From an uncultured Eubacteriales bacterium (GTDB taxonomy: Bacteria; Bacillota; Clostridia; Peptostreptococcales; Anaerovoracaceae), in the NCBI GenBank assembly GCA_902795265.1, contig CADBKM010000018.1, forward strand, positions 1 through 53,327: 53,327 bases of DNA, read 5' to 3'. Both the position numbers and the translations under genes were made by a program. The notes under the pieces were generated by a model. The model did no database searches, was not told where the DNA came from, and saw nothing but the letters and a program-made list of their open reading frames with translations. Position 1 is the stretch's first letter. The number at the start of each line of letters is the position of its first letter. Shown piece after piece: positions 46,684 to 53,327 of the stretch.

Positions 46684-47514
46684 CTACTTTCTCTTAGTGT
46701 TGCTGCTCTTGTTCTTCGAGCTCTTTCTTTCTGCTCTGAGCGCCTCGATGGAGCGGTCAGCCTTGTTTACAGGTGCAGGAGCGTGAACATGATATACATT
46801 ATTGAGAAGCTCAGCGCAGTTTTCGATCTTCTTTTCAGGAGGAGCCTGAGTCTTTTTCTTGCGGGCTTTCTTCTTAGCCTCTTTGGCTTCTTTCTTAGCC
46901 TGCTCAGCCTTGACTTCCTCTATGCTCTTACCTGTCTTCTTAGCTTCTCTGTAAGGATTGAAAGCCTGCTCTTTAGGAGCGTCTTTCGGCTCTTCATCTT
47001 CCTGTTCCTTATTATTCTGACGGAGTGAAAGCACCATGATACCGCCGAACATGACAAACATCATAACCATGTTGACGATGTTGTTCACTCTCTGGTTGTA
47101 TGTCTTGAATGTTACGGTCTTGTCCGCGCCGAGTGTATTGCCGTCGTTGTCGACGAGGTCGCCGCTGATAACCAGCTTATACTCGGAATTGTTCTTTGCG
47201 GTAAAGCCCTTGTCGACATCGGCAAGAACCAGAACGAGGCCCTTGTCTTTATCGCTGAAAAGAACCTGGATAGGAACTTCAGCTCCGTCTTCGTCATAAA
47301 TCGTGAACTTGTCTGCGTTTGCCGCAGTTGCTTCTTTTGAATTCATGGCGCTGCTGAATGTCAGCTTTACGCCGAGGTTTTCCATCGATGTGTTTGTCTG
47401 GCCGTCTTCAGGATATGACGAAACCAGATCGAATCCGCCTTCAGCGAAGCAGAATGCAGAAGCAGCCATTATCATGATCGACATGAGAACTGCGATCAGA
47501 CTGATTTTTTTCAT
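46684..47514 (-). CDS. Membrane protein with extracellular Ig-like domain and lysine-rich tail
   Basis: A 276-residue protein with a signal peptide (1-24), a bacterial Ig-like (Big_5) domain (about 30-140: SSYPEDGQTNTSMENLGVKLTFSSAMNS...), a transmembrane helix (about 146-163, NMVMMFVMFGGIMVLSL), and a cytoplasmic tail very rich in Lys, Glu and Ala with coiled-coil character (EEVKAEQAKKEAKEAKKKARKKK). Possibly a cell-wall-sensing or structural protein. Its 3' end is close to a hairpin before ispE. Confidence 0.75.
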   Translation of the reverse strand: MKKISLIAVLMSIMIMAASAFCFAEGGFDLVSSYPEDGQTNTSMENLGVKLTFSSAMNSKEATAANADKFTIYDEDGAEVPIQVLFSDKDKGLVLVLADVDKGFTAKNNSEYKLVISGDLVDNDGNTLGADKTVTFKTYNQRVNNIVNMVMMFVMFGGIMVLSLRQNNKEQEDEEPKDAPKEQAFNPYREAKKTGKSIEEVKAEQAKKEAKEAKKKARKKKTQAPPEKKIENCAELLNNVYHVHAPAPVNKADRSIEALRAERKSSKNKSSNTKRK

Positions 47515-47529
47515 TGAATCCTCCGTAGT

Positions 47530-48015
47530 TTATCCGCGCTTCTTCCTGAAAAAGTCTTTCAGGACAGCCGAGCATTCGCCGGCCAGAACGCCTCTTGTTA
47601 TTTCTATGCTGTGATTTAGCCTTTTGTCGTTCGCTATGTTGTAAAGGGATCCGCAGGCGCCGGTCTTAGGGTCGTCAGCCCCTATCACCAGGCGTGACAT
47701 TCTTGCCAGCACCATTGCTCCTGAACACATGCTGCATGGCTCGAGGGTCACATACATGGTTGCTCCCGGAAGCCATTTCGCTCCGAGTGCTTCTTCTGCA
47801 GCCTCGAGAGCAAGCATTTCCGCATGAGCAAATGACCGCCGTGCAGTCTCAACCTTGTTATGCGCGCGCGCTATTATCTGCCCCTCTTTTACGATAACGG
47901 CACCTACGGGCACTTCGCCCTCTTCGGCCGCACGGGCAGCTTCTTTCAGCGCTTCGAGCATGAATCTTTCATCATCATTTGCGCATTCGATTCCGTCAAA
48001 ACCCATAGCCGACAT
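47530..48015 (-). CDS. tadA: tRNA-specific adenosine deaminase
   Basis: A 161-residue zinc deaminase with HAEMLALEAAEE (HAE motif) and PCSMCSGAM (PCxxC motif), as in TadA, which converts A34 of tRNA-Arg(ACG) to inosine. The island tRNA-Arg(ACG) at 28024 would need it. 61 bp from the CvpA-like gene, separated by a terminator. Confidence 0.93.
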   Translation of the reverse strand: MSAMGFDGIECANDDERFMLEALKEAARAAEEGEVPVGAVIVKEGQIIARAHNKVETARRSFAHAEMLALEAAEEALGAKWLPGATMYVTLEPCSMCSGAMVLARMSRLVIGADDPKTGACGSLYNIANDKRLNHSIEITRGVLAGECSAVLKDFFRKKRG

Positions 48016-48046
48016 ATTCTATCACAAACTACTTTGAAATATCAAC

Positions 48047-48073
48047 AAAAAGCGCGCCAATCCGGGAGCGCGC
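48047..48073 (-). terminator. Intrinsic terminator after the CvpA-like gene
   Basis: GCGCGC arms with a ten-base loop, followed by TTTTTG on the minus strand. Confidence 0.75.
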
Positions 48074-48078
48074 GTCTG

Positions 48079-48789
48079 TTATATAAACACATGGCGTATC
48101 ACTGCGAGGAACGGATTCACGTCGTAGAGAACCTTTGCCGCAGTGGTCTGCTGAAGCGCGGTCAGCATGGCCGGCACAGTCTCAGGCGAAACGAGTGTAG
48201 TAACAGGTATCAGCAGCGCAACGGCGATCCACGCCAGCATAAGGCCTCGTACCAGTCCGAGAACCAATCCGAGAGTCCTGTCGGCAAAGCCTATGACTAT
48301 CGACTTGTCGCGCAGATGTTTGATTATGGTCCTCAGTATGAACATGAGGATGCTCACCGCAAGAATTATAAGAGCAAACGCGATGATGCCCATGGCTATC
48401 TCGGTCAGTCTCTCGGCAGCCGCGTCAGCCGCTTTGTCGGCCGCGTCAGTAAAAATGCTGCCGAGCGATTTTGATATCACGCCGGTGCCCGTACCGTCAG
48501 GAGTTGTTATCGAGTCGAAGAGTGAGGTGACGCCATCGCCTGAACTTTCATTTGCCAGCTCCTGCCCGCGTATGATCTCAAAGATGTGGCTGTGCATCGT
48601 GTTTTCAAGTTTTGTCTGCAGCAAAAACTGCTTCAGCTTGTCCGAGTAGAACACGCCGAGCCCGATACCGCCGATTATGCAAATTATTTTCAGGATCGTA
48701 TCGCCTATCCCCTTTACGGCGCCCCTGAGCGCCGCCACGAGTACTATAAGCCCTACGGCCCCGTCTATCATCCACCATTCAATATTCAT
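48079..48789 (-). CDS. CvpA-family membrane protein
   Basis: A 236-residue protein with an N-terminal helix pair (WWMIDGAVGLIVLVAALRGAVKGIGDTILKIICIIGGIGLGVFYSDKLK) and two later helices (about 130-155 and 185-205), the CvpA layout. CvpA proteins are linked to membrane or envelope function. No ribosome site precedes ATG, and a TAAAAT box lies six bases before it, so the transcript may be leaderless. Confidence 0.72.
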   Translation of the reverse strand: MNIEWWMIDGAVGLIVLVAALRGAVKGIGDTILKIICIIGGIGLGVFYSDKLKQFLLQTKLENTMHSHIFEIIRGQELANESSGDGVTSLFDSITTPDGTGTGVISKSLGSIFTDAADKAADAAAERLTEIAMGIIAFALIILAVSILMFILRTIIKHLRDKSIVIGFADRTLGLVLGLVRGLMLAWIAVALLIPVTTLVSPETVPAMLTALQQTTAAKVLYDVNPFLAVIRHVFI

Positions 48790-48973
48790 GCATTTATTTT
48801 ACCACATAAAATGCCTCGTGTAAGCCCGGGCTGCCGCAGTTTGCCCGATTGCGGGGCAGACACAGCTTCAGCTGTCTTAAAATTGTTTTCAAACACAAAA
48901 AAACAACTTGTAATTGTGCTGAAAAATACATCGTACCCCAGCAATTGCAAGGCTTTCAGAGAATTCAAACGAT
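48790..48973. other. Intergenic region between cvpA-like and gcvT genes
   Basis: No gene seen. The left part should carry the CvpA-like gene's promoter; a TTACAC box about 16 bp before TAAAAT is a candidate. No glycine riboswitch motif is visible here or in the gcvT leader. Confidence 0.4.
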
Positions 48974-49002
48974 TTGACGCTTGTCAACTGTGGTGCTATT
49001 AT
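48974..49002 (+). promoter_or_regulatory. Promoter of the glycine cleavage operon
   Basis: TTGACG (48974-48979) and TATTAT (48997-49002) are spaced 17 bp. The -35 box is half of a palindrome TTGACgcttGTCAA (48974-48987), an apparent repressor operator. A hairpin with GTGC/GCAC and CCTC/GAGG pairings follows at about 49024-49053 in the leader, without a T-run. Confidence 0.75.
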
Positions 49003-49089
49003 TAAGATACGTTGGAGAAGTGCGCCCTCGTGCAAATACAGCACGGAGGGACGTGCTTAAAATATATTGTTTAACGGAGGTATACAGCG

Positions 49090-50178
49090 ATGGAAAAGAA
49101 AACCCCGCTCTACGATACCCACGTGAAGTATGGCGGAAAGATAGTCGAATTCGGCGGCTTCCTTCTTCCTGTACAGTACGGATCAGGTGTCAAAGCAGAG
49201 CACATGGCGGTCAGAACACAGGCAGGACTGTTCGATGTATCCCACATGGGCGAAATTCTCGTTCAGGGTGAGAAGGCAAAGGACTTCCTCAATCTGGTCC
49301 TGACCAATGACTACACAGACCTTCAGCCGGGATTCGCAAGATATTCCCCGATGTGCAATGAGAACGGCGGTACCGTCGATGACCTCATCGTATACATGAA
49401 GGCTGAGAACGACTACTTCGTAGTAGTCAACGCGGCTAACACTGATAAGGACTTCGCATGGATGTGCGATCACAAGATCGACGGCGTTGAGCTTACAAAC
49501 GTCAGCGATCAGTGGGGTCAGGTAGCTCTTCAGGGCCCTAACTCCGAGAAGATCCTCCGCAAGGTCGTAGACGAAAAGTACATCCCTGCAGGTTATTACA
49601 CTTGCATCTTCGACGGAGATTTCCAGGGAATCCCTGTAATGATCTCCCGCACAGGTTACACAGGCGAGGACGGATTCGAAATCTACATGCCGGCAGACAA
49701 AGCTCCTGATGTATGGGAAGCTCTTATCGCTGCAGGTAAGGACGACGGCCTCATCCCTTGCGCACTCGGTGCAAGAGACACGCTGAGAATGGAAGCTGCC
49801 ATGCCTCTCTACGGACACGAGCTCAATGATGAGATCAGCCCTAGAACAGCAGGCCTCGGCTTCGCAGTAAAGATGGATAAGCCTGACTTCATCGGCAAGG
49901 CTGCTCTCGAAGCAGACAAGCCTCTCAAGCAGAGAAGAGTCGGCCTCAAGGTTACAGGCCGCGGCATTCTCAGAGAGCATCTCGATGTTTACAGAGACGG
50001 CAAGATCGTAGGTCACACTACATCCGGAACATTCCTGCCATATCTCGGCAGCTCCTATGCAATGGCTATCGTTGAGTCCGGCGCAAGAGAGATCGGCGCT
50101 CCATGCCAGGTAGACGTAAGAGGACGTATGGTCGACTGCGAAATGGTCGGACTTCCGTTCTACAAGAGAGAAAAGTAA
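49090..50178 (+). CDS. gcvT: Glycine cleavage system T protein (aminomethyltransferase)
   Basis: A 362-residue protein that transfers the methylene group from the H protein's aminomethyl-lipoyl arm to tetrahydrofolate, releasing ammonia. Signatures: [25 protein letters not shown] at the N-terminus, [15 protein letters not shown] near 55, [15 protein letters not shown] near 188, [22 protein letters not shown] near 222. First gene of the gcv operon; AACGGAGG precedes ATG. Confidence 0.95.
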   Translation: MEKKTPLYDTHVKYGGKIVEFGGFLLPVQYGSGVKAEHMAVRTQAGLFDVSHMGEILVQGEKAKDFLNLVLTNDYTDLQPGFARYSPMCNENGGTVDDLIVYMKAENDYFVVVNAANTDKDFAWMCDHKIDGVELTNVSDQWGQVALQGPNSEKILRKVVDEKYIPAGYYTCIFDGDFQGIPVMISRTGYTGEDGFEIYMPADKAPDVWEALIAAGKDDGLIPCALGARDTLRMEAAMPLYGHELNDEISPRTAGLGFAVKMDKPDFIGKAALEADKPLKQRRVGLKVTGRGILREHLDVYRDGKIVGHTTSGTFLPYLGSSYAMAIVESGAREIGAPCQVDVRGRMVDCEMVGLPFYKREK

Positions 50179-50251
50179 TAATAGTTATTACTCCGCGGTT
50201 GCGGAAAAAATAAACCGATATCATTAAAAAACAAAAAAGGAGATTAGAACG

Positions 50252-50620
50252 ATGATTGACCCTAAAGAACTGAAGTACTCAAGAGATGATGAATGGATCC
50301 GTTATGAGGACGATGCAGTATATGTAGGTATTACAGATTACGCTCAGAGCGAGCTCGGCGATCTGGTATTCGTTAACCTCCCTGAGGTAGACGATGAAGT
50401 CATCGCAGGCGAGCCTTTCGGCGATGTTGAGTCCGTTAAGGCTGTAGCTGACGTTTATTCACCTGTTTCCGGTGTTGTTCTCGAGATCAACGAAGACCTT
50501 CTCGACGATGCAGCTCTGATCAACAACGATCCTTATGGCTCATGGTTCATCAAGGTTGGAAACGTATCCGAGACAGTTGAGCTTCTCAGCGCAGACGAAT
50601 ACGACGAGTACAGAGGATAA
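50252..50620 (+). CDS. gcvH: Glycine cleavage system H protein
   Basis: A 122-residue protein with the lipoyl domain; the lipoylated lysine lies in GDVESVKAVADVYSPVSG, residue about 60. It carries the aminomethyl group between the P, T and L proteins. 73 bp after gcvT; AGGAG precedes ATG. Dihydrolipoyl dehydrogenase is not within the window. Confidence 0.95.
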   Translation: MIDPKELKYSRDDEWIRYEDDAVYVGITDYAQSELGDLVFVNLPEVDDEVIAGEPFGDVESVKAVADVYSPVSGVVLEINEDLLDDAALINNDPYGSWFIKVGNVSETVELLSADEYDEYRG

Positions 50621-50656
50621 TCAATTCCTCACAGGTAAGTAAAAGGAGGAACAACA

Positions 50657-52000
50657 TTGGGCACTTTTATTCCTAACACCAAGGAAGAGCAGTTAAAAAT
50701 GCTCAACGAGATCGGTTATAAAGATTTTGACGATCTCTTTAAAGTGATCCCTGACGAGGCAAAGGTAAAGAAAGAACTCGACCTTCCTGAAGGAAAGTCC
50801 GAGATCGAAGTTGCCCGCAAAGTAGAGGGACTCGCTGCAAAGAACGTCATCTTCCGTTCGATCTTCCGCGGCGCCGGCGCGTACAACCACTATGTACCAT
50901 CCGCAGTTGACGCCATTGCCAACAAAGAAGAATTTGTTACGGCATATACACCATACCAGGCTGAGATCAGCCAGGGTATCCTTCAGTCGATCTTCGAATA
51001 TCAGACAATGATTGCTGAGATCACAGGCATGGACATCGCTAATGCCTCCATGTACGACGGCGCTTCGGCAGCAGCTGAAGCATGCTGGATGTGCAAAGAC
51101 AGAAGACACAGCACATTCTATGTATCCGGAGCTCTCGATGAGAGGATTCTCAACGTAATCAACACTTATTCATTCGGAAGAGGCAGCAAGGTCGTAGTCA
51201 TCCCTGCAAAGGACGGCGTTACCGATAAGGACGCTCTTGCAAAGGCTCTGGCTGACGATGCCGAATCAGCTTGCTTCCTCATGCAGTATCCTAACTTCTA
51301 CGGTATCGTAGAAGATGCTGACGAGCTCTGCAAGATCACACACGACGGCGGAGCCAAGTTCATCATGTACTGCCACCCACTCGCACTCGGTGCTCTGAAG
51401 AGCCCTGGCGAGATCGGAGCTGACATCGCAGTCGGCGAGGGACAGCCTCTCGGACTCGGACTCGAGTTCGGCGGACCATACCTCGGATTCCTGTCGACAC
51501 GTCAGGAAAACATGCGTCAGATCCCTGGCAGACTCATCGGTGAGACTGTAGACACAAGAGGCGACAGAGGCTTCGTTCTGACCATCCAGGCCAGAGAGCA
51601 GCACATCCGCCGTGAAAAGGCCAGCTCCAACATCTGCTCCAACGAAGCATGGTGTGCTCTGAGAGCAGGCATCTATCTCTCGACCATCGGCCCTAAGGGT
51701 TATGAGCAGGTAGCTGAGCTTTGCTCATCGAAGGCTCATTACATGGCTGACGAGCTCGAAAAGATCGGCATGAAGCGCTGCTTCGAAGGTGAGTTCTGGA
51801 ACGAATTCGCTACAACATGCCCTGACGCAGACAAGCTGCTCGCAGCTCTCGAAGAGAAAGGCATCCTCGGCGGACTCAAGCTCTGCTGCGGCTGCTGCGA
51901 CGGCGGCTGCGACACAGACTGCATCCTCTGGTGCTGCACCGAGCTGAACAGCAAAGAAGATATCGATGAAGTCATAGCTATCGCAAAGGAGGTGTTCTAA
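50657..52000 (+). CDS. gcvPA: Glycine dehydrogenase (decarboxylating) subunit 1, with Cys-rich C-terminal segment
   Basis: A 447-residue N-terminal half of the P protein (YIPNTKEEQLKMLNEIG, GAGAYNHYVPSAVDAI, YTPYQAEISQGILQSIFEYQTMI). It pairs with GcvPB to form the PLP enzyme that decarboxylates glycine. Starts at TTG 50657 with AGGAGG seven bases upstream. Near residues 413-431 it contains LCCGCCDGGCDTDCILWCC, eight cysteines in 19 residues, in a place where the family normally has an ordinary loop and strand. This resembles a metal- or redox-active insertion and is unusual. Confidence 0.92.
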   Translation: MGTFIPNTKEEQLKMLNEIGYKDFDDLFKVIPDEAKVKKELDLPEGKSEIEVARKVEGLAAKNVIFRSIFRGAGAYNHYVPSAVDAIANKEEFVTAYTPYQAEISQGILQSIFEYQTMIAEITGMDIANASMYDGASAAAEACWMCKDRRHSTFYVSGALDERILNVINTYSFGRGSKVVVIPAKDGVTDKDALAKALADDAESACFLMQYPNFYGIVEDADELCKITHDGGAKFIMYCHPLALGALKSPGEIGADIAVGEGQPLGLGLEFGGPYLGFLSTRQENMRQIPGRLIGETVDTRGDRGFVLTIQAREQHIRREKASSNICSNEAWCALRAGIYLSTIGPKGYEQVAELCSSKAHYMADELEKIGMKRCFEGEFWNEFATTCPDADKLLAALEEKGILGGLKLCCGCCDGGCDTDCILWCCTELNSKEDIDEVIAIAKEVF

Positions 52001-52001
52001 G

Positions 52002-53327
52002 ATGAAATTGATATTCGAGAAGAGCATTCCTGGTAGAGGACAAGATATCTTCCCTGCATGCGACGTTCCTGTGAAGATGCCTGCCGCTCCTCTTCGCGAG
52101 AAGAAGGCGCATCTCCCTGAAATCTCCGAAAACGAGATGGGAAGACACTACACAGCTCTTGCTAAGAGAGCTCACGGAGTCAACGACGGATTCTATCCTC
52201 TCGGCTCCTGCACAATGAAGCACAATCCGAGGATCGACGAAAAGATGGCAGCCCTTCCGGGATTCACTAAGCTGCATCCGCTGCAGCCTGCAAACACCGT
52301 TCAGGGCGCTCACGAGCTGATCAACGAGCTCGAGCACTTCCTCTGCGAGATCACAGGCATGGACGGAGTTACATTCCAGCCTGCAGCCGGTGCTCACGGT
52401 GAGTTCACAGGACTTCTCCTGATCAAGGCTTACCACACAGACAGAGGCGACACAGAGCGTAACGAGATCATCGTTCCTGACGCAGCTCACGGTACAAACC
52501 CTGCTTCGGCAACCATGGCCGGCTACAAGACCATCGTTATCAAATCCAACGAGAACGGCACAGTCGACATGGACGACCTCAAGGCTCACCTCGGCCCTAA
52601 GACAGCAGGTCTGATGCTGACTAACCCTAACACTGTAGGTCTCTTCGACCCTAACATCATGGAGATCACCAAACTCGTACACGAGGCAGGCGGACTCTGC
52701 TACTATGACGGAGCCAACCTCAACGCCGTAATCGGTATCGTACGTCCGGCAGACATCGGATTCGACGTAATCCACATGAACCTGCATAAGACATTCTCGA
52801 CACCTCACGGCGGCGGCGGTCCGGGCAGCGGCCCTTGCGCATACAAGGAATTCCTTGCTCCGTTCGCACCTGGTCTGGTCTGCAAAGACGGCGAAAATTA
52901 CGAAAGAGCTGAAAAGTCGATCGGCAACATGACCGGCTTCTACGGCAACTTCCTCGTAATGGTCAAGGCTTACACATACCTGCTCACGATCGGCAAGGAT
53001 GTAGCTACACTGGCTCAGAACGCTGTACTGAACGCGAACTACATGCAGGAGAAACTGAAAGACATCTATCCGATCGCTTTCGATACTACATGCATGCACG
53101 AGTTCGTAATCGGTCTCGATCCGATCTACAGAAAGACTCATGTTTCGGCTCTGGACGTAGCCAAGGCACTCCTCGACTACGGCATCCATCCGCCTACAAT
53201 CTACTTCCCTCTGATCGTACACGAAGCTCTCATGATAGAGCCTACAGAGACAGAGACGAAGGAGACACTCGACGAGGCTATCACAGCATTCCGCGAGATC
53301 TACGACCGCATCTTCAATGCTCCTGAG
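52002..53327 (+). CDS. gcvPB: Glycine dehydrogenase (decarboxylating) subunit 2 (partial)
   Basis: 442 codons are visible and the frame runs off the right edge. It holds the PLP-binding half of the P protein: RAHGVNDGFYPLGSCTMKHNPR near residue 55, GAHGEFTGLLLIKAYH near 130, and HMNLHKTFSTPHGGGGPGSGP near 260, in which the Lys binds PLP. It starts one base after the stop of gcvPA, with GGAGG inside the end of that gene. Confidence 0.95.
   Translation, partial: MKLIFEKSIPGRGQDIFPACDVPVKMPAAPLREKKAHLPEISENEMGRHYTALAKRAHGVNDGFYPLGSCTMKHNPRIDEKMAALPGFTKLHPLQPANTVQGAHELINELEHFLCEITGMDGVTFQPAAGAHGEFTGLLLIKAYHTDRGDTERNEIIVPDAAHGTNPASATMAGYKTIVIKSNENGTVDMDDLKAHLGPKTAGLMLTNPNTVGLFDPNIMEITKLVHEAGGLCYYDGANLNAVIGIVRPADIGFDVIHMNLHKTFSTPHGGGGPGSGPCAYKEFLAPFAPGLVCKDGENYERAEKSIGNMTGFYGNFLVMVKAYTYLLTIGKDVATLAQNAVLNANYMQEKLKDIYPIAFDTTCMHEFVIGLDPIYRKTHVSALDVAKALLDYGIHPPTIYFPLIVHEALMIEPTETETKETLDEAITAFREIYDRIFNAPE

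Noticed and set aside
48790-49089. Glycine riboswitch before gcvT
   Set aside because: The leader has a hairpin but none of the conserved glycine riboswitch core elements and no tandem aptamer layout.
51978-53222. A 414-residue minus-strand frame opposite gcvPB
   Set aside because: It mirrors the codon structure of gcvPB, lacks any domain pattern and has no ribosome site. The same holds for other long frames opposite real genes, such as 12584-14128 and 14756-15862.

Overview
The window looks like a chromosome segment of an anaerobic Bacillota bacterium of the class Clostridia. The clues are Gram-positive style GGAGG ribosome sites, several TTG starts, a transketolase split into two subunits, a glycine decarboxylase split into GcvPA and GcvPB, ferredoxin-rich flavoenzymes, DUF1846 and DUF1934 proteins, and integrative-element genes of the clostridial type. 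No species is assigned.

Layout. 1-6237: end of a SAF-domain protein, a SHOCT protein, split transketolase, a short pyruvate-kinase-like protein with a ferredoxin-nitroreductase, and full-length pyruvate kinase. 6681-15730: one minus-strand operon in which three flavin/iron-sulfur oxidoreductases surround a MoxR-type ATPase, a leucine-rich-repeat protein and a VWA-like protein; a divergent LysR regulator follows at 15972. 16909-18215: an MFS drug-efflux-like transporter behind a 19-residue leader peptide and an intrinsic terminator. Palindromic REP-like repeats sit at 6.6, 15.9, 16.9 and 18.4 kb.

18485-38705 is a genomic island of about 20 kb inserted at the 3' end of a tRNA-Thr(CGU) gene, bounded by 21-bp imperfect direct repeats (19/21 identical). 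Its left part carries AT-rich defence cargo (an AlbA_2/HATPase protein and AbiH), a tyrosine recombinase that has lost its catalytic end, an excisionase and a MazF-type toxin. The centre holds 28 tRNA genes, all with encoded CCA, whose anticodons cover all 20 amino acids. They are interleaved with a YkuK-like RNase H-fold protein and two paralogous XRE regulators, and lie downstream of RtcB RNA ligase. Next to them is a second unit made of a DRB0094-type RNA ligase and a metallophosphoesterase. The right part holds remnants of an integrative conjugative element (sigma-like factor, truncated SpaA-type surface protein, ParA, ParB). No relaxase, coupling protein or VirB4 is present. The simplest reading is an immobilised conjugative element that has become a tRNA-supply and RNA-repair island, plausibly protecting translation from tRNA-cleaving toxins or phage. 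RtcB carries an in-frame UAG at codon 39. RtcB and one XRE gene each sit behind homologous terminator/antiterminator leaders.

38873-53327 returns to ordinary chromosome: an operon of membrane and DUF6765-like proteins, DUF1846, DUF1934, an HtrA-like protease, GntR regulator, ispE, an Ig-like membrane protein, tadA, a CvpA-like protein, and the gcvT-gcvH-gcvPA-gcvPB glycine cleavage operon, which runs off the end of the window.
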